The position numbers and the translations under genes were made by a program. A stretch of 64,000 nucleotides of DNA from Enterovibrio calviensis DSM 14347 (GTDB taxonomy: Bacteria; Pseudomonadota; Gammaproteobacteria; Enterobacterales; Vibrionaceae). Within the stretch, counting starts at the first letter, position 1. Each line of letters begins with the position of its first letter. The notes beneath the pieces were generated by a model. It made no database searches. It saw only the letters and a program-made list of their open reading frames with translations, and was not told where the DNA came from. Below are positions 38,096-46,980 of the stretch, piece by piece. Location: assembly GCF_000621165.1 (NCBI RefSeq), contig NZ_JHZA01000012.1:124001-188000 (forward strand), read 5' to 3'.

Positions 38096-39411
38096 TGGAA
38101 ACCTTAGTGGCCTACATGAACGGAGAGCGTGTTGGTGAATTCATGAAGCTGTCGAACGGCGCACATGAATTTCAGTACGATGCACAATGGATTGAAAACC
38201 CCAAAGGCAGGCCGCTGTCACTTTCCTTACCGCTTCAATATAAAAAGCACGCATCCAGCCACGTCATTAACTACTTCGATAACCTGCTGCCCGACCTCAA
38301 CGAAATTAGAGACCGTATTGTTGCGCGCTATCAAGCCGACTCTCGGCAAGCCTTCGATTTGTTGAAACAGGTCGGCAAAGACAGTGTTGGGGCCGTTGCG
38401 CTCTATGAACCCAATGAAGACACTCCCACGTTTAAGCAGCTGGACTATGACGTTCTCACCAATGAGCGCTTGGAGAAAGTCCTAAGTGCCTACAATGCCA
38501 ACATCCCTTTAGGCATGCTTAGTGATGAAGACGATTTCCGTATTTCCGTCGCTGGCGCACAAGAAAAGACCGCACTTTTAAAACTGGGGAATGATTGGTG
38601 CATGCCTAAATACGCAACACCAACAACGCATATCATCAAACTGCCTATTGGCGAGATAAAACAGCCTAGCGCCACGCTTGATATGAGCGACAGCGTCGAA
38701 AATGAATATCTCTGCCTGCTGCTCGCCAAAGCGCTCGGCCTTAACGTGCCCAACGCAGAGATCATTCACTGTAACGGCATCAAAGCCCTTGCCGTCGAGC
38801 GCTTCGACAGACGCTGGTCAAAAGACAAAGCCTGGCTATTACGCCTGCCACAAGAAGACATGTGCCAAGCCTTTGGTAAACCTTCTGCCATCAAATATGA
38901 AAGCGACGGTGGAGTGGGAATTAAAGACATCATGAAGCTACTTCTGGGCTCAAGCAATGCACTGGAAGATCGTGAAGCCTTTATGCGTTTTCAGGTATTC
39001 CAATGGATTATCGGAGCGACGGACGGTCATGCGAAAAACTTCTCGATTTTCCTTGGTGCTGGCGGCAGTTATCAACTTACCCCGTTCTACGACATCCTTT
39101 CGGCTTACCCCATATTAGGAGGCAAAGGGCTGCACCTTCGCTCCCTAAAGCTAGCCATGGGGCTAAAGGCCAACAAAGGGCGAAAGTACAAACTCGTTAA
39201 GATATTTGCTCGCCATTTTTTGGCAACCGCCAAAGAGGTAGGATTTAGTACGCAGAGAATGCAGGCGATCTTGGATGAATTTGCCAACCAACTTCCTTAC
39301 GCCGTCGAGCAGGTCAAACAGCAACTTCCAGAAGCATTTCCAGAACATGTTTCGACGGCGATTTTTGAGCAGTCGTTGAAGATGGTGAATAGAGATTCTT
39401 TGGTGCAATAA
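38095..39411 (+). CDS. hipA: HipA-type serine/threonine kinase toxin
   Basis: Kinase toxin; E. coli HipA phosphorylates glutamyl-tRNA synthetase and induces persistence. The start at 38095 gives METLVAYMNGERVGEF and 438 residues, overlapping the hipB stop by one base (TGATG) with AGAGG upstream. Key residues keep E. coli numbering plus one: Ser151 in the autophosphorylation loop (SVAGAQEKTAL), Asp310 (ATDGHAKNFS) and Asp333 (FYDILS). It appears intact and active. Confidence 0.93.
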   Translation: METLVAYMNGERVGEFMKLSNGAHEFQYDAQWIENPKGRPLSLSLPLQYKKHASSHVINYFDNLLPDLNEIRDRIVARYQADSRQAFDLLKQVGKDSVGAVALYEPNEDTPTFKQLDYDVLTNERLEKVLSAYNANIPLGMLSDEDDFRISVAGAQEKTALLKLGNDWCMPKYATPTTHIIKLPIGEIKQPSATLDMSDSVENEYLCLLLAKALGLNVPNAEIIHCNGIKALAVERFDRRWSKDKAWLLRLPQEDMCQAFGKPSAIKYESDGGVGIKDIMKLLLGSSNALEDREAFMRFQVFQWIIGATDGHAKNFSIFLGAGGSYQLTPFYDILSAYPILGGKGLHLRSLKLAMGLKANKGRKYKLVKIFARHFLATAKEVGFSTQRMQAILDEFANQLPYAVEQVKQQLPEAFPEHVSTAIFEQSLKMVNRDSLVQ

Positions 39412-39763
39412 TACGTTCTATCTCATTCTTTCAGTAAACACACCAGAAACCAGTAACGTTACAGGTCGCGAAAAATACCGATTAAGTCGTCAAACTCAAC
39501 CCACAGTCAATTTCACAGCCAGTTACCACATATCACCAGGCATCAGCACATTAAGCTTCCAAGAAATGTTTAACAGTTATATTCCAGTATGACCCGCAAA
39601 CTCCACCTCTCAAAAATATCTAAAACCATGGTGCGTCCATATTGTTCTTTGGTTTGCGCACGGGCTAGAATAAATTAGTTTTTTACCCATTACACTGTAT
39701 TCGGTATACTCTTTACTTGGAACTCGCCTTGCAGTGGTTTGTAATTAGAGGTGAAACCAGTTC
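39412..39763. other. Non-coding stretch between hipA and the IS
   Basis: About 350 bases with no gene. CCCGCAAACTCCACC at 39593-39607 matches the ssrA 3' end at 13 of 15 positions and may be a degraded att site. Confidence 0.4.
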
Positions 39764-39765
39764 TA

Positions 39766-40922
39766 AATAACTGATCCTAATTGTGAGTCTTTTTCGCCAT
39801 CCCATGCCCTGAGCCAGGATAAGGTGATAACGTCGCCATAAAGTGCTTTACCTGTGCTAAGAGTTGATACATGTATTTGCATTGATGATTGCGCTTGATC
39901 GTCTCATGCAATGCATGCCATAGTCTTTCTATCACATTGACCCAAGGGCAATAGACGGGCTGAAATAACAAGACAAATTTGGGGTTAGCTGCCAGCCATA
40001 TATTCGTTTTTCGACTCTTGTGAATGACATAGTTGTCGAGCACCAAAATGATTTTTTTCGCCTTCCTATAATACCGTTTGAGCTTCTCCAGCATGGCGAT
40101 AAGTAAGTTGGGATCTTTCTTGGTGCCTGAGACATAAATAACGTTCCCCGTTTTGGCGTGCAGTGCACCTGCGAGATAGTGTTTCTCGTTCTTTCCTAGC
40201 GTGACCACTTTTTTCTGTTGACCTTTGAGCGTCCAATCAGCGCCAATCTTAGGGTTCAAGTCTATATCGACTTCATCTTCGTAAAAGACAGGATTCTCCG
40301 GGTCACATTGGTCTAAAGCCTTTTGGATTGCCGCCAGTTTCTCTGCTTTTTCAGGGTCTTTAATACGTAGGGTTGGCGCGGCTCTTCGCCAGACGACACC
40401 CATCCTCGGTAGCCAACACCTGACTGTAGAAGCCGCGACACGAGATTTGAACGTTTTGTTGAGCTGATTAGCGAGAAGCTCTGTACTCCATCGGCTTCGT
40501 TGAAATCCAAAGTCTTGTGGTGACGTTTGGATAAGCACGAGCAAAATGGCACACATTTGTTCAACAGGTAGCGAGCACGGTCTCCCCGAAGGCTGAGATT
40601 TCAAAGCATCGATTCCACCGTCGGTGTACCAATTTATCCATCGACCAATGGAGGACCGCGCTGCACCCGTAGTTTCGCTGACAGCAACAATCGTTTTTCC
40701 TTGGGCTAAAAGCAACATCGCCATCAAACGGCGAGAAAATCCCTTATCTGCGGTGCGTTGAATTGCTTTGTGGATGCGTCGTCTTTCTGCTCGGTCGATC
40801 GGTGCTATGATGGCCATCACTCAGTCCTTTTTGTAGGTTTTTTCTGTTTGGCGATAGATCAGATCGCGCAAACTGGACTGAGTTTCTCTTACCTTTGAGA
40901 TCTACTATTAGGAACAGCTATT
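39766..40922 (-). mobile_element. IS630-family insertion sequence
   Basis: About 1.16 kb with terminal inverted repeats AATAACTGATCCTAAT (left) and ATTAGGAACAGCTATT (right, complementary at 14 of 16 positions), flanked on both sides by TA (39764-39765 and 40923-40924), the IS630/mariner target duplication. It contains one intact transposase. Confidence 0.85.
39777..40817 (-). CDS. IS630-family transposase
   Basis: DDE transposase with an N-terminal HTH (VSETTGAARSSIGRWINWY), a winged-helix region and catalytic Asp/Asp/Glu in FYEDEVDIDL, VLDNYVIHKS and NVIERLWHAL. Start ATG 40817 with AAGGA upstream, giving 346 residues; GTG 40820 is adjacent. The frame is intact, so the element may be mobile. 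Confidence 0.9.
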   Translation of the reverse strand: MAIIAPIDRAERRRIHKAIQRTADKGFSRRLMAMLLLAQGKTIVAVSETTGAARSSIGRWINWYTDGGIDALKSQPSGRPCSLPVEQMCAILLVLIQTSPQDFGFQRSRWSTELLANQLNKTFKSRVAASTVRCWLPRMGVVWRRAAPTLRIKDPEKAEKLAAIQKALDQCDPENPVFYEDEVDIDLNPKIGADWTLKGQQKKVVTLGKNEKHYLAGALHAKTGNVIYVSGTKKDPNLLIAMLEKLKRYYRKAKKIILVLDNYVIHKSRKTNIWLAANPKFVLLFQPVYCPWVNVIERLWHALHETIKRNHQCKYMYQLLAQVKHFMATLSPYPGSGHGMAKKTHN

Positions 40923-40924
40923 TA

Positions 40925-41930
40925 GTTAGTCGTTTAGGATTAGCACACTACCAAAGTGAATACTAATGTGAGGCCATAATACGTAATATCTCTCCCCAAC
41001 ACTCGATAGAAAGCTAAAGCATTGAAATAATTATAATATTAACTCGCTCATCGTAGCCTGTCACAATTGCATCAGCGCACCCCTTACAACAATTAACCAG
41101 CATTTACCCCAAGATTTCGCAACACACATGTAGCAATTTAGATCTAATAGTATCAAATCTTCTTAGAGATAAGTTTATCTGCACTTGTAATCACGCAGAG
41201 ATACCTAAGACGCCATTAAAGTCAAGTCCGTCCATTCAGTAACACCCAAGTTAAAGCACAATTAATTTCCAAAGAAGGGGGGAATCATGATACCCTGCGA
41301 CTATTGATAAAGCAGACTATAAAGTTCGCGCTCTTTCCCGATCTTGCTCTTTTACATTTGACGATTTACATAAACCAGCATCACCTTTGGAATCATGAAA
41401 TATTTAGTAAGCAATTTGACGAGATGATTTTCATTTTGGCCTCCAACCACATTAAAGAAGTATGTACCTCTCCCCCCCTCTCCAGAAAAAACGCTAAGAC
41501 TTAGAAGTAAAACCAATGACTTTAACCATCATTTTAGGCAAAAAAAGGAGAGCCTTGTATATCACCGATGAATGACATGAGAATTTTACCCCCTATTTAA
41601 GCAAGAGGTCTGTATTGAAATTATAAATTTCAATTTTATTAATCACAGTAAGCCTACTGAAAACAAATTAATTTCTTAAACCGCATTCACTCTGAGAAAT
41701 GTCAACTCTTTATTTAGTAAACATCTAACAACTCTCCCCCCCCTAGAGAAGCAATAAATGGATCAATATATTAAATAGAAAAACATCCCTCATTCAAGTC
41801 AAAACTCGAAACCACAATAGATTACACAAAATTTATCGATCAGAGCCAATAGTTATAGAGCACCTAGAAAGGCTTTCTACTGCAGCATTGAAAAGAGTAC
41901 AAAACATTACAAAAGAAAAGGTACTGAACA
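40925..41930. other. AT-rich 1-kb region without a clear gene
   Basis: Lies between the IS and the restriction gene. A 66-codon plus-strand frame at 41304-41504 has no ribosome-binding site and unconvincing composition. Two C-runs stand out: seven C at 41472-41478 and eight at 41736-41743, each in a CTCTCCCC context. No RNA gene was recognised. Confidence 0.5.
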
Positions 41931-42581
41931 TTGGATTATCACCTAGTTAGTGAAGAAATATATAACAAACTATCTTTAGAAGCTGAAAGAGGTAAACTTG
42001 TTGGCGGAACTCAATTCACCCTTGGCCAGAGCTCCATTTTAATAGCATCAAAGGATGGAATAGGTAAGTTAATTGAAGAGTGGCTGGGGACTTGGGCCAT
42101 TAAAAATGGCATTAATATTTCCCCAAACCAAGGAGGACAGTCATTTCCCGACTTTTACATTAACAAAGACAACAGTTACTTAGAAATTAAAGCATTTGAT
42201 TTAGATGCTTCTGCCAATTTCGATATTGCAAATTTTGAATCTTACTGTGAATCTTTATCTTATAACCCTAGTCGATTAAATGCTGATTACTTAATATTTG
42301 GTTACCAGTTATGCGGTAGTGAGTTACGCATTGAGAAAGTATGGCTTAAAAAAATCTGGGAAATATCATGCTCATCAGAAAGATTCCCATTAAAAGTCCA
42401 AGCCAAAAGAGATGTTATTTATAATATCCGCCCAGCCACTTGGTATTCTTCCAAGGCAAGAACTCAAGTTTTCAGAACGGCTAATGATTTTGTAAATGCT
42501 CTCTACTCAACACAGAAAATTTATTTAAATATTGAAATTTCGGAAGAAGAAGAGCGTTTTCATAGGAACACAAGAAAATAA
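41931..42581 (+). CDS. Type II restriction endonuclease (NgoBV/NlaIV-like)
   Basis: A 216-residue protein starting at TTG (41931) with AAAAGG upstream. The PD-(D/E)xK nuclease core is visible as SFPDFYI ... YLEIKAF (about residues 65-87). The N-terminal block GGTQFTLGQSSILIASKDGI resembles, from memory, the NgoBV endonuclease family that cuts GGNNCC; that specificity is inferred. It converges on a C5-cytosine methyltransferase gene, the expected partner. Confidence 0.75.
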   Translation: MDYHLVSEEIYNKLSLEAERGKLVGGTQFTLGQSSILIASKDGIGKLIEEWLGTWAIKNGINISPNQGGQSFPDFYINKDNSYLEIKAFDLDASANFDIANFESYCESLSYNPSRLNADYLIFGYQLCGSELRIEKVWLKKIWEISCSSERFPLKVQAKRDVIYNIRPATWYSSKARTQVFRTANDFVNALYSTQKIYLNIEISEEEERFHRNTRK

Positions 42582-42588
42582 TAAAAAA

Positions 42589-42615
42589 TAAAGGATGGGG
42601 ATAACCCATCCTTTA
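42589..42615. terminator. Bidirectional terminator between restriction and modification genes
   Basis: Perfect 11-bp stem TAAAGGATGGG / CCCATCCTTTA with a 5-nt loop, serving both convergent genes. Confidence 0.85.
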
Positions 42616-42620
42616 CTTAT

Positions 42621-43895
42621 TCAAATCACCTTCTTTGCCACCTCTTTAATTACTGGCACAACCACAGTATTTCCAATTAAGTCGTATAGCTCTTTTTGTT
42701 TGATGTTTACTTTATAATCATCAGGAAAACCAAATAATCTCAGACATTCACGGTCGGTTAAAGTTCTAATACCGTCAGCATCTAAAACACCAAGCTTACT
42801 AGTTTCAGTTGCTACAATTGTGTTTGAAATACAGTTTGGATCTAAAATCTTATTTAGTTCAAAGCTCAGTTTTCCAGTTACAATATTGTAACCTTTTGGC
42901 TTGGTTGAATCTGGCTCTCTTTTAGTTGTGCCATTTTCTAAGTGTATCAATTCTTTTGGATGTTCAAACTTTATATAACCCTTAAGAACTAGATCATCTA
43001 ACATCGATTGAAGGTTATCTTTTGATACTGAAGTATAAAATGTCGCTATTTGGTCTAAAGTTAACGGCATTCCATCCATCCAGGCTATCCCTATCTCGGA
43101 AGCCCATTTTTTTTGTCTACGTTGCTTTAAAAGCATACCCATTAGTTTTTTTTGCTCTGGACTTACTGAGCCCTTTAGCTCTAAATCCCAACTATGAATG
43201 TTAGTTTCCCCCCCCCTTTTATCCTTAATGCTTTTTCCATATAGGTCGTGGCGTTCGTATAAGTTCAATAAACGTCGTCTAAACGGTGTATCTTGGCACG
43301 GTTGATGTTGCTCTAGGATATCGCCTAACTTTGCCGTTGATAGATTAAAATCACTTAAATCAGGTTTAAAATCCAAATGGCCAGCAATATAAATACGCTC
43401 TCTTTTTTGGGCAACACCGAATTTACTTGAATCCAAAACAGACCAAGACACTCTATAACCTAGCCCTTCTAATATAGTTAGAATAGTTTCAAGTGTTTCT
43501 CCAGTTTCTTTTCCTGGTCTTCTTTTAGGGTGAGTTACAAGACCTGGTACGTTTTCGAGCAAAAAACCTTTTGGTTTTTTTTCTTTAAGAATTCGTGCTA
43601 TATGGAAAAACAACGTTCCTCTTGAGTCCTCGAATCCGTGTCTTTTTCCGGCAGAACTAAATGCTTGGCAAGGAAAGCCACCTAGTAGAAAATCAAAATC
43701 AGGTATATCTGTCGATTCTATAGAAGTAATATCCCCACTAACTTCATCTTTAAAATTATATTCATAGATACTTTTCGCATATTCTTTAATTTCAGATGTA
43801 AAAACACAAGTTGCTTTAATGCCTTTCTCTTCACAAGCCTGCTCAAAACCTATCCTTGTTCCACCCATTCCTGCAAATAAGTCAATAAATTTCAT
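42621..43895 (-). CDS. DNA (cytosine-5)-methyltransferase
   Basis: Modification enzyme of the restriction system. Ordered C5 motifs: I FAGMGGTRIGFEQA, IV GGFPCQAFSSAGKRHGFED with the catalytic PCQ Cys, VI FLLENVPGL, VIII QKRERIYIAG, IX RECLRLFGFP and X YDLIGNTVVVPVI. The target-recognition region lies at about residues 200-350. At 424 residues it is close to what I recall for the NlaIV methylase. Nine G in the coding strand (43208-43216, KRGGE) could make it prone to slippage. It lies downstream of an adenine methylase gene on the same strand. Confidence 0.92.
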   Translation of the reverse strand: MKFIDLFAGMGGTRIGFEQACEEKGIKATCVFTSEIKEYAKSIYEYNFKDEVSGDITSIESTDIPDFDFLLGGFPCQAFSSAGKRHGFEDSRGTLFFHIARILKEKKPKGFLLENVPGLVTHPKRRPGKETGETLETILTILEGLGYRVSWSVLDSSKFGVAQKRERIYIAGHLDFKPDLSDFNLSTAKLGDILEQHQPCQDTPFRRRLLNLYERHDLYGKSIKDKRGGETNIHSWDLELKGSVSPEQKKLMGMLLKQRRQKKWASEIGIAWMDGMPLTLDQIATFYTSVSKDNLQSMLDDLVLKGYIKFEHPKELIHLENGTTKREPDSTKPKGYNIVTGKLSFELNKILDPNCISNTIVATETSKLGVLDADGIRTLTDRECLRLFGFPDDYKVNIKQKELYDLIGNTVVVPVIKEVAKKVI

Positions 43896-43955
43896 AATAC
43901 TCTGTCGTTCCGTTAGTGTTCTGTAGATGCTAACTGATTTAGGGTTATGGATCCA

Positions 43956-44438
43956 CTACTTTATGTAAATTAGTTTGCCGAGCAGTTGACTATTCTCTAA
44001 ACGCCTTACTGCTTCCTTCCCATATGCAACTAGCACTGATGGTGCTCCACAGTTTTCTCTAGCTTGGCGGCCATCGGGAAAACAAAATTTAATTCTTGAT
44101 TGAATGAAAAATATAGCTTGAGCTTTAGGCCAAACACTCTCGAAAAACATTTTGGTTTCTGTTCTGGCAAAAACCAACGCTACCCCATTGTTATGCTCAG
44201 CCATTTTTTTCAACCAATGTTGAGTTTGTGAACCGTATGGAGGATTACACCAAACAAAACCAAACCAGTCTTGTACTAACCCGTCATCAATCAGTGTAAA
44301 ATGCGAATCGGCGGTAGGCCATGGCCGAACTTTTTCTGTACATGGGTCTAAGTCAAACGGGCCAATATCATCGATGATATACTTTGGCGTTAGCCAAACA
44401 TCGGAAGTTTCAAGTGTTCTAGGACGTGTCGCTTTCAT
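43956..44438 (-). CDS. Phage-type DNA N6-adenine methyltransferase
   Basis: A 160-residue solitary methylase of the phage Dam family. Recognised by DVWLTPKYIIDDIGPFDLDPC at the N-terminus and the catalytic motif CNPPYG near residue 70, followed by NNGVALVFARTETK. It stands 60 nt upstream of the C5 methylase and may share its transcript. A LexA-like box covers its promoter. It could protect phage or island DNA from a host system. Confidence 0.85.
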   Translation of the reverse strand: MKATRPRTLETSDVWLTPKYIIDDIGPFDLDPCTEKVRPWPTADSHFTLIDDGLVQDWFGFVWCNPPYGSQTQHWLKKMAEHNNGVALVFARTETKMFFESVWPKAQAIFFIQSRIKFCFPDGRQARENCGAPSVLVAYGKEAVRRLENSQLLGKLIYIK

Positions 44439-44446
44439 AAATTATA

Positions 44447-44466
44447 TACTGTATAAAATCACAGTT
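44447..44466 (-). promoter_or_regulatory. LexA-like (SOS) box before the adenine methylase
   Basis: TACTGTATAAAATCACAGTT has CTGT-N8-ACAG and matches the gammaproteobacterial LexA consensus well. It ends 9 nt upstream of the methylase ATG and overlaps a TATAAT-like -10, so repression by LexA is plausible. Confidence 0.7.
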
Positions 44467-44604
44467 CAATTCAACCAAAAGATTTATGATACCGATTAAC
44501 ACGTAAAGATAAACCATCGGTTTTCCACCTGAGAGAAATGCGCCTTCCGCTAAATCATCTGCAGTGAGGTCTTTGAGCTCCCCCCTCCCCACCACCCCGC
44601 ATGA

Positions 44605-45420
44605 TTATGGAGCTGGGTTTTTTGGTCGAATCCAGTAAAGCGCCACCAGCCCGAGTGGAATGGCAACACGTCCATCACTTCTATCGTTCATGGCACCGGG
44701 ATGCGCGTCTGCAATACGCAGTAGCGTTCTCAACAATGCCAGCTTGTAGGTCGATGATTTATTGTCATTCACGATCACATGGCGAGCGGTGAGCAAATCG
44801 CCTGATCCATCATCGGGCAGCGTTAACACGACAGTCTGCCATTTGACGCTGTCACGCCCAAGGGAGTCGGCCCGCACGTCTGTTTTAAACCGCACTTGCA
44901 AGGCATGGTCTTTGGCGTATTACTCAATTTCCTCTACTGAGACTGAATGTGCGGTTCTCGCATCGTCAAAACTACCGTGACGAAGGGTGATCACCAATCA
45001 GCCATTTGGCGCTAACAAGTTGGCGAGTTTTCGAAAGGCGCGGGGTCTGTCTCTGGGCGCGATGTGCATCCAAACGGCTGACAGCAAAATGCAGTCAAAA
45101 CGCAGGCTAAGCTGATTCACCACTTTCAATTCTGGCAAGGTGTCTGAAAGCCACGTGACGCAAAGCGATTGGGTACGAGATTCGCCAATCGCCCGAAACG
45201 CATCGGCGGGTTCAACGGCGTAAACGTCGCAGCCACGCTTAGCAAACCATGTGGCATCACTGCCATTGCCGGTGCCCACATCCAGCACTTTACAGGTGCG
45301 ATCATTGCCTTCAGGCCAGTACGCGCGCCAGCTGTCGTGAACCTGCTCAAAACTCACTTGCTGATATTGGGCATCAAGTGTTTGTGCGTGGGTATGGTAA
45401 TGCTGAATTGTTCGGTTCAT
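44605..45420 (-). pseudogene. SAM-dependent methyltransferase pseudogene
   Basis: A class I methyltransferase (motif I VLDVGTGNGSDATWF) broken by two in-frame stops: TGA at 44998-45000, expected Arg or similar after LLAPNG, and TAA at 44920-44922 after VEEIE. Coding-like sequence continues in the same frame (LVITLRHGSFDDARTAHS, YAKDHALQVRFKTD, TYKLALLRTLLRIAD, IPLGLVALYWIR) until about 44628, where it ends in unrelated DNA. The 3' part is therefore lost at the edge of the restriction-modification island. Confidence 0.85.
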
Positions 45421-45661
45421 GGCGGCGGTAATTATGAGTGGTTTGTCAATTTTACTTTGTATGGCCTTTTATGCACGGCTAATTGGATGAAAACGCGATG
45501 ACGGTTGAATGCAGTCGCTACAAAATAAACGCATTACGCCCTCCAAATCAGTGGATCATTTACGCACCAACACATCGACTGATTGATAGACCGTAGGGAA
45601 GATGGATTCGTATTTCAGGAAAAATCTTGGCTCCAACTCCCCCTATCAATAAGCGTATAAA
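45421..45661. other. Short intergenic region
   Basis: No gene or clear signal seen. Confidence 0.4.
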
Positions 45662-46036
45662 TCACTCAACTGGTGTCATTGTTTCTCCATTCATTAAAGC
45701 AATCTCAAGTCCCAAGTAGGAGCCAAGATCCGTTAGAACCACTTCATCTAGGGCAGAGCCTTCATAGATAAACAGACCTTCATAATAAAGCTCATCAGGT
45801 GAGTTCATTGTTACCTTGATTCTATAATTTGGATGATCGGATTCGATAATTTTAAAGCCCACACCACCGTCAGGTGCGTCATACCAAATCACATCCCCAA
45901 CCACCTGAGCATCGGCCTGTTTCCCTTTAGAGACGACGGTAAGAAGGCCATACATGAATATAGACAACGCCACGACGACAGCGGTCAGGAAAAACAAACA
46001 CCACTTAAGGACTTTTTTCGTCTTATTTAGGGACAT
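45662..46036 (-). CDS. Small membrane-anchored protein, unknown
   Basis: A 124-residue protein with one N-terminal membrane helix (about residues 10-33, KWCLFFLTAVVVALSIFMYGL) and a soluble periplasmic-facing domain rich in beta-prone segments. No family recognised. It is divergent from the T6SS hcp gene; a link to T6SS is possible only by position. Confidence 0.65.
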   Translation of the reverse strand: MSLNKTKKVLKWCLFFLTAVVVALSIFMYGLLTVVSKGKQADAQVVGDVIWYDAPDGGVGFKIIESDHPNYRIKVTMNSPDELYYEGLFIYEGSALDEVVLTDLGSYLGLEIALMNGETMTPVE

Positions 46037-46250
46037 TGGGCGAGCCTATTACCTGTTGATTAGTCATGTTCAAAGTGACATTGGAGCAAAGATACACTAA
46101 AAAAACAGCATGCTTTTCACCCATTCTTTCATGTGGATTGATAAGCAACTTTTCGCCCGCTGAGCCATTTCTTGCCTAAATATCGGGTAAGATTTCGCCC
46201 TACCAACAAACAAAACAACATAACTTACTGTATTTATTAAATAATAGTGA

Positions 46251-46266
46251 TGGCACGAATTGTGAT
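46251..46266 (+). promoter_or_regulatory. Possible sigma-54 promoter of hcp
   Basis: TGGCACGAATTGTGAT keeps the -24 TGGCAC, but the -12 reads GTGAT rather than TTGCT. Vibrio hcp operons are commonly sigma-54/VasH dependent, which supports the reading. It lies about 44 nt before the hcp start. Confidence 0.4.
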
Positions 46267-46309
46267 TGGTTGTGTATTCTTCTTAATCGCAATCTAAAAG
46301 GACATTACG

Positions 46310-46828
46310 ATGCCAACTCCTTGTTATATCGCCATCGAAGGCAAAACTCAGGGCAACATCACCGCTGGCGCATTTACCGCTGATTCTGTCGGTAACATCT
46401 ATGTAGAAGGCCATGAAGATCAAATGCTGGTACAAGCCTTTGACCACATCGTGACGGTTCCAACTGATCCACAAAGCGGTCAGCCTTCAGGTCAACGTGT
46501 TCACAAGCCGTTTAAGTTCACCGTGGCGCTGAACAAAGCCGTTCCGTTGATGTACAACTCACTGGCATCGGGCGAAATGCTGCCGAAGATTGAGCTCAAG
46601 TGGTACCGCACTTCTGTAGAAGGTAAGCAAGAGCATTTCTTCTCGACCATTCTGACGGACGGTACCATCATCGATATCGACTGCCAAATGCCGCATTGTC
46701 AGGACGCTGAAAAGAAAGAGTTCACCCAACTGGTGACTGTGTCTGTTGCCTACCGCAAGATTGATTGGGAGCACACTGTAGCTGGTACTTCGGGTGCGGA
46801 TGACTGGCGCGCGCCGATTGAAGCATAA
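46310..46828 (+). CDS. hcp: Type VI secretion tube protein Hcp
   Basis: Ring-forming subunit of the T6SS inner tube and a chaperone for effectors. The 172 residues begin MPTPCYIAIEGKTQGNITAGAF and show the Hcp blocks EGHEDQMLVQAFDHIV, HKPFKFTVALNKAVP and the C-terminal KIDWEH. AAAGGA lies upstream of the ATG. A terminator follows before vgrG, so Hcp is probably made in excess over VgrG. Confidence 0.96.
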   Translation: MPTPCYIAIEGKTQGNITAGAFTADSVGNIYVEGHEDQMLVQAFDHIVTVPTDPQSGQPSGQRVHKPFKFTVALNKAVPLMYNSLASGEMLPKIELKWYRTSVEGKQEHFFSTILTDGTIIDIDCQMPHCQDAEKKEFTQLVTVSVAYRKIDWEHTVAGTSGADDWRAPIEA

Positions 46829-46842
46829 GGCTTCTCGGCAAC

Positions 46843-46900
46843 AAGCTGAGAGAATCACTCTCTCAGCTTTCTAACGTCACCCGCCCTTTTGGCGGGTTTT
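46843..46900 (+). terminator. Two hairpins between hcp and vgrG
   Basis: Perfect 11-bp stem AAGCTGAGAGA / TCTCTCAGCTT (46843-46869), then a GC-rich CCCGCC-CTTTT-GGCGGG followed by TTTT (46880-46900). The second is a typical Rho-independent terminator and would limit read-through to vgrG. Confidence 0.8.
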
Positions 46901-46980
46901 GTCGTCAAGCAATGAGGCATGACGGCACGATATGATTGATGTTCCGACTCTGACAAAAAAGGGTCGTGCTGGGATGATGT

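Noticed and set aside
41304-41504. 66-codon plus-strand frame upstream of the restriction gene
   Set aside because: No ribosome-binding site and it ends in a C-run; weak coding character.
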